Source: G963663365 sp963663365 (GTDB lineage Bacteria > Hinthialibacterota > Hinthialibacteria > Hinthialibacterales > G963663365). From it: a stretch of DNA of 64,000 nucleotides. Both the position numbers and the translations under genes were made by a program. Below the pieces are notes generated by a model. That model had not been told where the DNA came from and made no database searches. It was given only the letters and a program-made list of their open reading frames with translations. Location of the stretch: assembly GCA_963663365.2 (NCBI GenBank), contig CAXXIH010000004.1:1054001-1118000 (forward strand), given 5' to 3'. Position 1 is the stretch's first letter, and each line of letters starts with the position of its first letter. Below, piece by piece: positions 37,688 through 47,256 of the stretch.

Positions 37688-37938
37688 GGTACCCTCCTGG
37701 AAGGAATCCGGCCTACGCCAAGTTATCCATGTTCCAATTTTTGGTGTATAGGGGTTTTAGACACTTCGTCACATGAAAGTGACCCAATCCCCCACTCTAT
37801 TAGTGACGCTATCAACTACAGGATAAAGATACTCTTAATTAGTCGGGTGTCAACACCAATAAACGTTTGAGAAATGCAACCTATCAGCGAGGGAAGAGAG
37901 ATGGGGAACCGGAGAATGGCGGCGGTGAGGTTTAGAAA

Positions 37939-39381
37939 TCAGGCGGTGCGGCGGCCGGTTTGATAGAGGTCCACGACTTTCCCATCCTTGTCGATAAATT
38001 GAAGCTGCCCATCATCCGCGGTAAAGGGGATCGGATATTTTCCGGTGAAACAGGCGTTGCAATACTCGCCTTTTTCGTCTTCAACCGCGCGATGCAATCC
38101 TTTAACCGAGATGTAATGAATGGTATCGACGCGGAGATGCTTCCGGATTTCTTCAAGCGTATGCGTGGCTCCGATCAACTGGCTGCGTTCCGGCGTATCG
38201 ATGCCGTAATAGCAGGGGTGGGTCCACTGCGGGGCGGAAATGCGCAGGTGGACTTCTTTAGCCCCGGCCCGGCGGATCATTTTCACGATTTTGCGCATGG
38301 TGGTGCCGCGTACGATGGAATCATCCACAACAACCACTCGTTTGTCTTCAAGGATGCCATGCACGGGATTGTATTTTACACGTGATCCGAAATCGCGAAT
38401 TCGTTGAGTCGGCTCGATAAAAGTTCGTCCGATATAATGATTACGGATAAGCCCCCACTCCATAGGAATACCGCTTTTTTCGCTATACCCCACAGCAGCC
38501 ACAATTGCGGAGTCAGGCACAGGAACAACTACATCCGCATCCACGTGGGATTCTTCGGCCAGAACTCTGCCGATATTTTTCCGTATGGGATAGACATTGT
38601 GACCGTAAATGGAGCTATCGGGCCGTGAGAAATAAATATACTCAAAAATACACTGAGCGCGTTTGGTTTCTTGTGCGAAACGTACACTGTGCATTTCGCC
38701 ATCACGATTGACGATTACCATTTCACCGGGTTCAACAGGCCGGATGAACTGGCCATCGACAATATCCAACGCGCAGGTTTCCGAACAGAATATAGTCGCT
38801 CCATCCAAACGGCCAATTGATAACGGGCGAATTCCCAAAGGATCGCGCAAACCGATCACGTAATCTTCATTCATGACGACCATGGAGTAGGCACCGCGAA
38901 GTTTACGTAAAGAATATTTCATCGCGCTGACAAAATCATTTGCCTGGGAACGGGCTAGTAGATGGACAAGGATTTCGCTGTCTGTTGTCGAGCTAAAAAT
39001 AGAACCTTTGGCTTCCAGCTCCCGGCGCATTTCGACGGTGTTAATGAGGTTGCCATTATGAGCTACGCATACCCAACCGCCCCGGTATTCGGAAAGGATG
39101 GGTTGGGCATTATTCAAATCACTTCCGCCGGTTGTGGAATAGCGGACATGACCAATGGCCCGGTTGCCTTTCAGCGCACGCACCGTGGATTCATCAAAGA
39201 TTTCGGCGACACGACCCATACCATGTTGCTTTGTTGCTCCACCATTGATGCTGGTGACAATCCCGGCACTTTCCTGACCGCGATGTTGCAAAGCATATAA
39301 GCCCAAATAAGCAATGTTGGCCGCTTCGGCGTGATGGGCCACCGCCATAACACCGCAATAATGCCCAATTGATTCGCTCAC
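37939..39381 (-). CDS. purF: amidophosphoribosyltransferase
   Basis: The first committed enzyme of de novo purine synthesis: it makes 5-phosphoribosylamine from PRPP and glutamine. It is 480 aa. The start is a GTG at 39381 with AGGAG 8 bases upstream. The Ntn-hydrolase nucleophile is C9 in HYCGVMAV after an eight-residue propeptide, so self-cleavage is expected. The PRPP site is VVVVDDSIVRGTT (about 345-357). Cysteines in QCIFEYIYF and the C-terminal CNACFTGKYP fit the Bacillus-type [4Fe-4S] subclass. It is not in a pur operon here. The 251-base gap upstream of the LRR gene (37688-37938) holds nothing else. Confidence 0.94.
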   Translation of the reverse strand: MSESIGHYCGVMAVAHHAEAANIAYLGLYALQHRGQESAGIVTSINGGATKQHGMGRVAEIFDESTVRALKGNRAIGHVRYSTTGGSDLNNAQPILSEYRGGWVCVAHNGNLINTVEMRRELEAKGSIFSSTTDSEILVHLLARSQANDFVSAMKYSLRKLRGAYSMVVMNEDYVIGLRDPLGIRPLSIGRLDGATIFCSETCALDIVDGQFIRPVEPGEMVIVNRDGEMHSVRFAQETKRAQCIFEYIYFSRPDSSIYGHNVYPIRKNIGRVLAEESHVDADVVVPVPDSAIVAAVGYSEKSGIPMEWGLIRNHYIGRTFIEPTQRIRDFGSRVKYNPVHGILEDKRVVVVDDSIVRGTTMRKIVKMIRRAGAKEVHLRISAPQWTHPCYYGIDTPERSQLIGATHTLEEIRKHLRVDTIHYISVKGLHRAVEDEKGEYCNACFTGKYPIPFTADDGQLQFIDKDGKVVDLYQTGRRTA

Positions 39382-39863
39382 CGCGCGTTCTCCTCTTTTC
39401 CCAGGTTTCCCTGTTGTCTAAATCGTAATGCTGTGGCTATACCATTGGATAGATCGAGTCTATTGAGCTTGAAGTCTATGAGCAACATTAACAGAGTCAG
39501 AAGGCATTAATTGAAAGGACCTTGGTTTGGGATCGGCGCTGGTCTGACAACCGAGGGCAATTTTAGTTTGTCATTGAGTCATGACGCGACGAAAATTCGG
39601 AAAAGTCCATTGATAACTGTTGTTTTTTTACAGGCTATTATGGCGGGATTGCCAAGCGATATTTTGTACGGCCTCGAAAATCGTATAGTCTGCCCAAGAT
39701 CGTCGAGCCACACCGTAACCGGAAGCGCAAAAACGATATTCATTGCCACACTGCCCGTTGGTTCCGGGAGTCCGCATTTGTAAAACAGTTCTTCACGCAT
39801 GTCCGATGCGGTTTTCCTTAAACTACTTAACTATGCAAACCGCCCTCTAAGGATTCACAGCTG
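39382..39863. other. intergenic region between purF and EamA gene
   Basis: Divergent intergenic DNA of 482 bases. A 90-codon frame at 39511-39783 lacks a ribosome site and any family resemblance, so I treat it as chance. I see no clear terminator, repeat or known riboswitch. It should contain the promoters of both flanking genes. Confidence 0.5.
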
Positions 39864-40787
39864 ATGAGTGACAGCCATCGCCGATATGACAGTCTCGGCA
39901 CGCTTGCGCTGTTTATTACCGTATTGGCATGGGGCTCAATCCCGGTTTTCCTGCGTTCATTCATCCATGAACTTGATGGCTGGACCGCCAATGGGACGCG
40001 GTACGGTGTCTCAGCGTTGTTTTGGCTTGGGCCTTTGGTGTATTGGTGGCGCAAGGGTGAAATACAGATTCGCCATGTGTGGGCGATACTACCCATTCTG
40101 GTGATCAATCTTTTTGGCCAGTCGCTCTGGGCATGGGCTCCCTATTATCTGGAAGCGGGGATGATGGGATTTATGGTGCGTATTTCCACAATCTTCTCCG
40201 TGCTGGCTTCCTTTCTACTTTTCCCCCAAGAAAGACCTCTCGCCCGGTCATCGAGATTCTGGCTTGGCCTTTTTTTGATGGTTGCCGGTTTTATCGGTAT
40301 GGCTCTTTTAGGGGAAGAAATGCCTCAAGGAGCCACGCTGAAAGGTTTGATTATCATTCTTAGCTGTGGTTTTTTCTGGGGCATGTATGCAGTTTCGGTA
40401 CGATATTGCGTTCCGGACCTGCCTCCTCATCATGCTTTCTCACTGATTTGTACAGTTACTGCGATACCGCTGATCGGGATGATGTTCATGTGGGGCGACA
40501 TCGGAAGTGTGGGCGCGATGACCCCTTGGCGGATTTTCTTATTGCTCTTTTCCGGGATTCTGGGTATCGCATTTGCCCATGTGTCGTACTACCTATCGAT
40601 TCAACGGCTGGGCGTCGCCATAGGCAGCAGCGCCAATTTGTTGGCTCCATTGGTGACTTTGATTGTCGCTTTTTTCGTATTTGGGGAGACACTTACAGCC
40701 TGGCAAATTTTGTCAGGTTTTCTTCTTTTAGGCGGGGCCGGATTCCTGATAAGCGCACAAGTACACATTATACGCGTACAGTCGTAA
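39864..40787 (+). CDS. EamA/DMT-family permease
   Basis: A 307-aa inner-membrane protein with about ten transmembrane helices in two similar five-helix halves, the drug/metabolite-transporter (EamA) layout. Typical features are visible: WGSIPVFLR in the first helix, LFGQSLWAWAPYYLEAGMMG, and in the second half AFAHVSYYLSIQRLGVAIGSSANLLAPLVTLI with FGETLTAWQ. Such proteins export amino acids or metabolites, or act as uptake permeases; the substrate cannot be inferred. AAGGA lies 8-9 bases upstream of the ATG. Confidence 0.88.
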   Translation: MSDSHRRYDSLGTLALFITVLAWGSIPVFLRSFIHELDGWTANGTRYGVSALFWLGPLVYWWRKGEIQIRHVWAILPILVINLFGQSLWAWAPYYLEAGMMGFMVRISTIFSVLASFLLFPQERPLARSSRFWLGLFLMVAGFIGMALLGEEMPQGATLKGLIIILSCGFFWGMYAVSVRYCVPDLPPHHAFSLICTVTAIPLIGMMFMWGDIGSVGAMTPWRIFLLLFSGILGIAFAHVSYYLSIQRLGVAIGSSANLLAPLVTLIVAFFVFGETLTAWQILSGFLLLGGAGFLISAQVHIIRVQS

Positions 40788-41278
40788 GATTTTTCCGGAT
40801 CTGTATCCAACCTCGTCAAAATTTAATTTTTATATCTCACATCTTTTTAATTCCTTCGGTTTTGCTGTGATGCTTGAGCGTTTCCGGCATCACTCTTGCG
40901 AAAATGCCTATGAAGGCTGCACCGCTATCATCATGTATTGTGTTCATCCGGGAATTTGCAAAGCGGTTTGCGTCTTAGGGAATAAGGTAAGAAAGCCCAT
41001 ACGCTATTTGTAAGATCATATTTTTGAACAAGTTACATTAGATCTTGAGTGTATTTCGGTATTCACAGCGGGAATTGGCTGATGGCCCTATCCGGATTTT
41101 AGAGCCATCGTTTGCCGCAGTGTTCCGGATGTTAAGGCGAAATCTATCGGCAACTTTTTCCGTTGCCGAAGTAAGATCGGAGTCCAAGTTGGGCGTAAGA
41201 ATCCAAACGGGGTGTAACGTAATTTTTCCCCGGTCCGGCGATCCCAATAAATAAAGGATATCCGGAGAATTAGGCAGC
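40788..41278. other. intergenic region upstream of fliD
   Basis: About 490 bases with no gene I can support; small frames near 41045-41254 have no ribosome site or family match. The only clear signal is the sigma-28-like promoter at its right end. Confidence 0.5.
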
Positions 41279-41305
41279 TCAACTAGGAGCCCGAAATGCC
41301 GATAC
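41279..41305 (+). promoter_or_regulatory. probable sigma-28 (FliA) promoter of fliD
   Basis: TCAA at 41279-41282 and GCCGATAC at 41298-41305, separated by exactly 15 bases. The FliA consensus is TAAA, 15 bases, GCCGATAA, so 10 of 12 positions match. It lies 54 bases before the fliD start, the position expected for a late flagellar gene. fliS, the next gene, may be read from the same transcript. Confidence 0.65.
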
Positions 41306-41359
41306 TTCTAGGGTACTGGGCCGTGCAGATTCGCAGGTGTCTGGAGGACACAAAGTAAA

Positions 41360-43996
41360 ATGGCTGGGTTATCAATAGACGGGCTGTTCTCAGGATTTGA
41401 CACAACTGAGATAATTGATGCAATCCTCGATATTCAATATCGAGGTCCAATCGACGAACTCGAAGAGCGGATTGATACTGAAATCGAGAAGATTTCAGCG
41501 TTTCAGACGCTATCGGCAAACTTGTTGGGACTGGGTGTGGCGGCACAAAGTCTGGCAAGTACCTCCCCCTATAATGCCAAAGAAGCGATCTCTTCCGATG
41601 AAACGGCGGTAACAGTTTCGGTCAGCGATTCAGCGAGTGTGGGCAATTTCACAATCCAAGTGGATAACACCGCGAAGGCCGAACAGATATCCACCGATTT
41701 CTTTTCGAGTGGCAGCGAAGATCTGGGCATTTCCGGCGAATTCGTTCTCAATGGCAAAACCATAAGCGTGGATGCGGATGACAGCTTATCGGATATTGCC
41801 AATTCCATTAATTATTCCGGCGCCGGTATAAGTGCCAATGTTGTGCAGACATCGGCCTCTCAATACCGATTGGTTTTATCTTCAACCAGCACAGGCTTTG
41901 CCGGGATTGAGATGCGGGATGTCGGTTCAGATGAAGTTCTCCAGCAGCTGACTTTGGCATCGACAGGCGAGTCTTATGACTACACCGTGCAGGCTAATGC
42001 GGCGGGTGCGATTAGCAATGAGTATACGGCTTCTACCGATGTTCCCGGCCTGGCTGGGACATTTGAAATTACAGATGGCAGCGGCCGTTATACGATTTCG
42101 GTGACATTGGACGGCACTGAAGATATCGATGGCATTGCCGCGAAAATCAATACCGCCGCCGCGGGCACGAATATCGAGGCCGAAGTGATCGGTGATGGTC
42201 CCGTGCGTTTACAGATCGGCAGCACCGCCGGTATCCCAACGCGCTTTGCTGATGCGGATGGCGTTCTTGCGGGTCTGGGTGTGGTTGCTGGACGGCAGAG
42301 CGCCGATTTCAGCAGTGACAGCAAGGCTGTCGGAACACTTCTCGGTCTTTCGAATGCTGGAAGCGGCACTATTACCATCGACGATGGTGAAGGCCAGTCG
42401 ATTAATGTCACAATCGATTTAGAAAACGATTCTTTGGAAGACATTAAGGCCGCCATCGAAGCGGCTGTTGCTGTTGCCGGTCCGGGTACGGATATATCGG
42501 CCAATATTTTAGAGGTTGATGGAAAGAGCCGTTTGGAAATTACGGGCGCGAACGGTTATTCACCGATCCTAACCGATGATAATAATGTCCTCGAAACTTT
42601 GGGATTTATTAAGGCCGAGAAAAAGAACCTGGATCAAGCAGGTGAAAACAGCGAGTTTCGCTATAACGGTGTAACGGTTAACCGTACAAGCAATGTTGTT
42701 TCCGACCTTTTAAATGGCGTGACCATCGGTCTTTTGGATGAGACCTCAAGCGCTGTGTCAGTTCGTATCAATGAAAATACAGGCGATGTGAGCTCGGTTG
42801 TTGATGATTTTGTTACTGCCTACAACAATGTGATGACTCAAATCGAGGAACTGACGTACTACGATTCGACGACAGAAGATGCCGGTTTGCTTTTAGGCGA
42901 TAGTACGGTACGGGATATTAAGAACCGTCTGGCCAACCTGCTTGGAAGCACAGTTGCGGATCTTCCGGGTATCAGTTTAATTGATTTAAATGACGGTAAC
43001 GGCGTTGATTTGGGAACCATTAAGATAACGGACCGCGCCGGAAACCGGGCCGAGATCGACCTGTCGTCGGCTCGGACCGTGCAAGATGTGCTAACGCTCA
43101 TCAATTCCGCAGAGGGAATTGAGGTGGAAGCGAAAATCAGTCAAACAGGCAAGGGCATCCAGATTGTCGATAAATCAGGCTCGCAGCTTTCTGCGCTTGA
43201 GATTCGAGATGCCTATGTCATCAATAAATCCGGTTCGGCGGCTGTTAGCAGCCAGTTTACAGACAGTACATACGTTCCCGGTATTTCAGGCAATTTCTCG
43301 ATCATCGATCCGGCTGACGGCAAAGAAATCCAAGTGCGGCTGACAGGTGGCGAGACTGTTGCCGGCATTGCCGCAGCCATCAATACCGCGGCGAGTGGAA
43401 GCAGCATTTCGGCCACTGTTACCGGAAGTGGGCCTGTGCAACTGAAAATCAGTAGCAGTGCGGCCACTACCACGCCTATCGATTTTGAAGATGATCGAGG
43501 TGTGCTCAGCGATTTGGGTGTTATTTTAAGCACGGGCACGACCGCGTTAGATTTGGGAATCCGCGGACGTACCACAAGCACGACGTTTCACGGCTCGCAG
43601 ATTTATGAGGGCGGCTCCACAAACCTGGCCGCTTTTGGTGTCTCGCTGCAATCCACCGGGCAAATCACATTCGATTCACTGACTTTTGAAAATGCGCTAT
43701 CAAGTGATCCCGATGCAATTAAGAACCTGTTTACGGCATCCGATATTGGTATCGGCGATTTGTATACAGAATTGCTTCAAGAGTTGACATTTACATCAAC
43801 CGGAACGATCGACACCCGGATTAATACAATCACTACCAATATCGAGAGTTTCCAGGATTCAATCGATCGTTTCAATGAGCGAGCCGAAACGATGGAGACG
43901 GTTTTGCGGCGTCAATATACGGCGATGGAAACGGCCATGGCGGAATCGCAAAATTTGACTTCTTTGTTAACACAACAATTAGGAACGAACAACTAA
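41360..43996 (+). CDS. fliD: flagellar filament cap FliD
   Basis: Hook-associated protein 2, the cap that helps flagellin assemble at the filament tip. The FliD N-terminal domain opens MAGLSIDGLFSGFDTTEIID with a coiled-coil pair; the C-terminal helix is 'TNIESFQDSIDRFNERAETMETVLRRQYTAMETAMA'-like. At 878 aa it is longer than common FliD proteins (about 450-660). The extra length includes two copies of a roughly 90-residue block, near 222-310 and 633-725 ('VPGLAGTF...INTAAAG' and 'VPGISGNF...INTAASG', each ending GVLxxLGV). GGAGG lies 12 bases upstream. A sigma-28-like promoter lies before it and fliS follows 67 bases downstream. Confidence 0.93.
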   Translation: MAGLSIDGLFSGFDTTEIIDAILDIQYRGPIDELEERIDTEIEKISAFQTLSANLLGLGVAAQSLASTSPYNAKEAISSDETAVTVSVSDSASVGNFTIQVDNTAKAEQISTDFFSSGSEDLGISGEFVLNGKTISVDADDSLSDIANSINYSGAGISANVVQTSASQYRLVLSSTSTGFAGIEMRDVGSDEVLQQLTLASTGESYDYTVQANAAGAISNEYTASTDVPGLAGTFEITDGSGRYTISVTLDGTEDIDGIAAKINTAAAGTNIEAEVIGDGPVRLQIGSTAGIPTRFADADGVLAGLGVVAGRQSADFSSDSKAVGTLLGLSNAGSGTITIDDGEGQSINVTIDLENDSLEDIKAAIEAAVAVAGPGTDISANILEVDGKSRLEITGANGYSPILTDDNNVLETLGFIKAEKKNLDQAGENSEFRYNGVTVNRTSNVVSDLLNGVTIGLLDETSSAVSVRINENTGDVSSVVDDFVTAYNNVMTQIEELTYYDSTTEDAGLLLGDSTVRDIKNRLANLLGSTVADLPGISLIDLNDGNGVDLGTIKITDRAGNRAEIDLSSARTVQDVLTLINSAEGIEVEAKISQTGKGIQIVDKSGSQLSALEIRDAYVINKSGSAAVSSQFTDSTYVPGISGNFSIIDPADGKEIQVRLTGGETVAGIAAAINTAASGSSISATVTGSGPVQLKISSSAATTTPIDFEDDRGVLSDLGVILSTGTTALDLGIRGRTTSTTFHGSQIYEGGSTNLAAFGVSLQSTGQITFDSLTFENALSSDPDAIKNLFTASDIGIGDLYTELLQELTFTSTGTIDTRINTITTNIESFQDSIDRFNERAETMETVLRRQYTAMETAMAESQNLTSLLTQQLGTNN

Positions 43997-44063
43997 GCAT
44001 AGACATCTAGGAGAATCGGAGAATTTGTTCCATCATTCACTGTTAGATTAAGAGGAAGGAATC

Positions 44064-44864
44064 GTGGTCGGAGCTTTGCAAAATCCATATCAGAAATATC
44101 TGAAGACGAAGATCGAGACGGCAAGCCAGCCGCAGCTGTTGGTGATGCTTTTCGATGCTGCGGTCAAAAAGCTTCACACGGCCAAGCGGGCCATCGGTGG
44201 GCGTAAGATCGAAGAGGCACACACCAATTTGGTGAAAGTGCAGAAGATTTTTTCCGAGTTGATGGTTGCGCTCGATTTCGATATGGGGGGAGATTTAGCG
44301 AAACAGCTGTTCTCGATTTATGAGTTTGTACATCGCCGTTTGGTAGATGCCAATATCAGCCAAGATACGGCGATTATCGATGAAGTCCTGCCAATCGTCG
44401 ATCAGTTACGAGAAGGCTGGACGGCCGCGGTTGCTAAATTTGAAGAAGATCCTGAAGCCGCACGCGCAGAAGCCCAAGCGGCCAAAGCGGCTAAGGCGCA
44501 ATCCGATGAGGAAAAAGCCGCTCAACAAGCGGCATTGCAGGCTTCCGCACCGGAACCGGGCCAGAGCAGCGGTTTTTCGATCGCATCGCTGCCTTCCAAG
44601 AACAATTATTCTGCTCCTATAGCCACACCGGCAAAGGACATCCCCGATTTGGGCCTCCTTCAGCCAAGTCCCCAGGCTGAGACAGCGCAACCGCAGCAAG
44701 CCGGACCTAACCCGGCGCCGCCTGCCAAACCTGCGCAGCCCAAGAATAATGTTACGCCGTTACGCCCCATGACAGGTTATGGACCTGCCCCCAAACGGCC
44801 CACTCCTCCTAAGGGAGACAAGCCGGATGAGGATGACCGTCCGCGGCTCAATCTTCAGGGCTAA
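44064..44864 (+). CDS. fliS: flagellin chaperone FliS with long C-terminal tail
   Basis: FliS binds flagellin C-termini in the cytoplasm and prevents premature polymerisation. Residues 1-130 are a normal FliS domain (NPYQKYLKTKIETASQPQLLVMLFDAA; helix 'FSELMVALDFDMGGDLA'; 'LVDANISQD'). The protein is 266 aa because of a tail of about 135 residues rich in Ala, Pro, Gln and Lys, with low complexity and no fold visible. The GTG at 44064 is preceded by GAGGAAGGA, a strong site. It follows fliD on the same strand; the tail is unlike usual FliS (about 125-140 aa). Confidence 0.9.
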   Translation: MVGALQNPYQKYLKTKIETASQPQLLVMLFDAAVKKLHTAKRAIGGRKIEEAHTNLVKVQKIFSELMVALDFDMGGDLAKQLFSIYEFVHRRLVDANISQDTAIIDEVLPIVDQLREGWTAAVAKFEEDPEAARAEAQAAKAAKAQSDEEKAAQQAALQASAPEPGQSSGFSIASLPSKNNYSAPIATPAKDIPDLGLLQPSPQAETAQPQQAGPNPAPPAKPAQPKNNVTPLRPMTGYGPAPKRPTPPKGDKPDEDDRPRLNLQG

Positions 44865-45003
44865 GCGCATAACAAGGTGCGGTTTGCCGACAAATCCAGA
44901 ACTTAACAATTGACCGGGTCAGAGAATCCATGCGCACGGATTCTTATTGCCTAGCGGAGATGCGCGTGCCGGTTGGAACGCATCGCGGTAGGCTTATGGT
45001 GTC

Positions 45004-46065
45004 ATGCAAACGCCTGAACCAAGAACTTCGGCATCCCAAGGACGCTGGCTGCTGGTCGCTTTACCCATGATTGCGATATCGCTGATTATGGGCTGGGCCG
45101 GACAGCACTATCTTGGTGCAAAATTTGAAACCGAACCTTCCATCGAAAAGACACGGGAACAGATCAATACGTTAAAAGCCATTGACCGGATTGCCGAAGG
45201 CACGGAGCTCCGGCATGAGCTGGCTGCCTTTTACCGGCAGTTAGGCGAACTTCTGGAGGACGGTGGCCCCGCAGAAGCGCAAGAAGCCAGCGAGGCGTTT
45301 TTGCAGGCCGAAAAGAACCGTCCCAATATCGGCGGCGGCTGGGTACTGCTGGATGCGGCCCGGCTTTTAGAAAAGGCGGGGGCAGATCCGCAGAAGATCA
45401 AAGCGACTTATTTGACGGTCAGCCAAAAACCGGATGTGGCTTTATCATTGCAGGCGTTAAATCACTTGGCGGCCTATCTTCTAGGTCTGAACGATCCATT
45501 GGGTTATGGGTATGCGGATACGGTGTCGCGTTATGGGCATTGGACTGAAGAGTGCCGGAATGCCGTATTGAACGGACCGGAATCCGAAACGGCTGCCGCG
45601 CTGTGGTGCCGTGCATTGGCTCTGCTCGAACCGGATGGTCCGGTTCAATATGAAGCGCGGATGCTTTTGGAGCAGTACCATAAGCTGCATCCGTGGGATG
45701 ATGCCGCGTTATATTATTTGGGATCGGAGCAGCCGGCCGAAAGCGAATTGGATCTGCGCCGAATGTACCCATCCCCTGAATTGAATCCAGATGGTTCGGC
45801 GGTTCTAGAACCGGGCAAAGCAAAGCGCGTGGTGGTTTATGCCAATCGAAATGCCAAGCTTCAATTCGATTGCGCGGCTGCCGAACAAACACCCAAACTG
45901 CAAATCTCTTTAAATGGGAAGGTCCAAAACGCAAACATTGAAGCCCGGCAAGATATTGGATTCGACATCGAACCCGGCCACCATGTGGTTGAATTGAAAA
46001 TACCGGGAACGGAGGCGGAGGGGATCGTTATCAACTCAATTCGATTGATCCCCAAAGAGTCATAA
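45004..46065 (+). CDS. membrane-anchored TPR-like protein
   Basis: A 353-aa protein with one N-terminal membrane helix (about residues 14-37) and the rest outside the cytoplasm. Residues 60-220 are helical with tetratrico-like spacing (FLQAEKNRPNIGGGWVLLDAA; ALQALNHLAAYLLG). The last ~100 residues look like a beta-sandwich. I do not recognise the family. It follows fliS in the same direction (gap 139 bases) and is followed after 9 bases by a glycosyltransferase, so the two are probably one transcript. A role in envelope or flagellar glycosylation is only a guess from position. Confidence 0.65.
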   Translation: MQTPEPRTSASQGRWLLVALPMIAISLIMGWAGQHYLGAKFETEPSIEKTREQINTLKAIDRIAEGTELRHELAAFYRQLGELLEDGGPAEAQEASEAFLQAEKNRPNIGGGWVLLDAARLLEKAGADPQKIKATYLTVSQKPDVALSLQALNHLAAYLLGLNDPLGYGYADTVSRYGHWTEECRNAVLNGPESETAAALWCRALALLEPDGPVQYEARMLLEQYHKLHPWDDAALYYLGSEQPAESELDLRRMYPSPELNPDGSAVLEPGKAKRVVVYANRNAKLQFDCAAAEQTPKLQISLNGKVQNANIEARQDIGFDIEPGHHVVELKIPGTEAEGIVINSIRLIPKES

Positions 46066-46074
46066 CTCGTAATC

Positions 46075-47256
46075 ATGGACCGGCCTCTTACTATTCTTCA
46101 ATTCGGATCTTCAAGCGCCTGGAACGGTGAAGCCGCGCATGTAGCCAGCCTGTGCCGTTCGCTCGCCGCGCGGGGGCACCATATTGTGTTTGCCTACCGT
46201 ACCCGGCGGAAAGACAAAGAAGTCCGGCTGTGGGCAGACCGTCTGGATCAGATCCAACCCCATGAAACCATCCCGCTTAATTTGGACAGCGGTTTTTATC
46301 CGGGGCAATTGTATTCGGATTTTTCAAAACTGCGAGCGCGTTTTGACGCGGAACCTAAGATCGATGTGATCCACGCGCATCGTTCACAGGATCATTGGTT
46401 GGCCGGATTTCTAAAGACATTTTTACGTGAAAAGCCAGCACTTGTACGTACACGGCATGTGACCACACCTTGGAAACCTCATGTGTTTGATCGTTGGCTT
46501 TTTGCGCGCACGAATCTCGCGCTTTCGACCTGCCAACGTATTGACGCGATGATGCAGGCTACCGAGTTGATTCCTCCCGAACGCCGGGCTGTGCTGCATG
46601 GGGGAGTGGATGACAGCCGTTTTCAGCCCGGACTATCCGGAGGGCATATCCGGGAGGAATTAGGTATCGGAGCGGATGCATTTGTTGCGGTTGCGGTGGG
46701 ACATTTGGATCCGGTCAAAGGCTACGATGTGTTTATCCGCGCCGTAGCAAATGCAAAAAATGAAATCCCCAATCTTCACGGGCTGATTGTCGGGCGGGCC
46801 GGGAAGACCACTCCGGAAGAATTGAAAGCTCTGGCCCAATCATTGGGTGTGCAAGATTGTGTGCATCTGTTGGGCGAGAGAAGCGATGTGCCGGAAATCA
46901 TGGCGGCGTCCGATTTGGCGGTGATTACTTCAATCGGATCGGAAGGCAACAGCCGGGTTACTTTAGAAACCATGGCGATGCGCGTCCCGCTGATCGCAAC
47001 CGATATCGGCTCGTTGCCGGATTTGATTACACACGAAGAGACCGGGCTGATATTAAAACCGGGTGACGCGGGACAATTGGCTACGGCTATTTTGCAAATG
47101 CACCAAGACCGCGAAGCCCGGGAGCGGTTTGCGCAACGCGGCTATGAGCGTCTGAAAAGCCATTATACGGAGTCTATCGTGGCCGAAACGTTGGAGGGGT
47201 TGTATCGGAAGTGTATTGGGGGGAGTAGGAAGCGGCGAGATGGTGTGGGTATTTGA
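46075..47256 (+). CDS. GT4-family glycosyltransferase
   Basis: A GT-B fold retaining glycosyltransferase of 393 aa. The N-terminal domain opens ILQFGSSSAWNGEAAHVASL; the donor-binding half shows VAVGHLDPVKGYDVFIRA, the E-x7-E region SDLAVITSIGSEGNSRVTLETMAM and ATDIGSLPDLI. The substrate is unknown. It starts 9 bases after the TPR-like gene and may be translationally linked to it. The last few codons (from 47241) lie inside an interspersed repeat B copy, and the TGA stop at 47254-47256 is provided by the repeat, so the natural C-terminus may have been replaced. Confidence 0.85.
   Translation: MDRPLTILQFGSSSAWNGEAAHVASLCRSLAARGHHIVFAYRTRRKDKEVRLWADRLDQIQPHETIPLNLDSGFYPGQLYSDFSKLRARFDAEPKIDVIHAHRSQDHWLAGFLKTFLREKPALVRTRHVTTPWKPHVFDRWLFARTNLALSTCQRIDAMMQATELIPPERRAVLHGGVDDSRFQPGLSGGHIREELGIGADAFVAVAVGHLDPVKGYDVFIRAVANAKNEIPNLHGLIVGRAGKTTPEELKALAQSLGVQDCVHLLGERSDVPEIMAASDLAVITSIGSEGNSRVTLETMAMRVPLIATDIGSLPDLITHEETGLILKPGDAGQLATAILQMHQDREARERFAQRGYERLKSHYTESIVAETLEGLYRKCIGGSRKRRDGVGI

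Noticed and set aside
39511..39783. 90-codon open frame between purF and the EamA gene
   Set aside because: No ribosome site, no recognisable protein, shares space with promoter regions.
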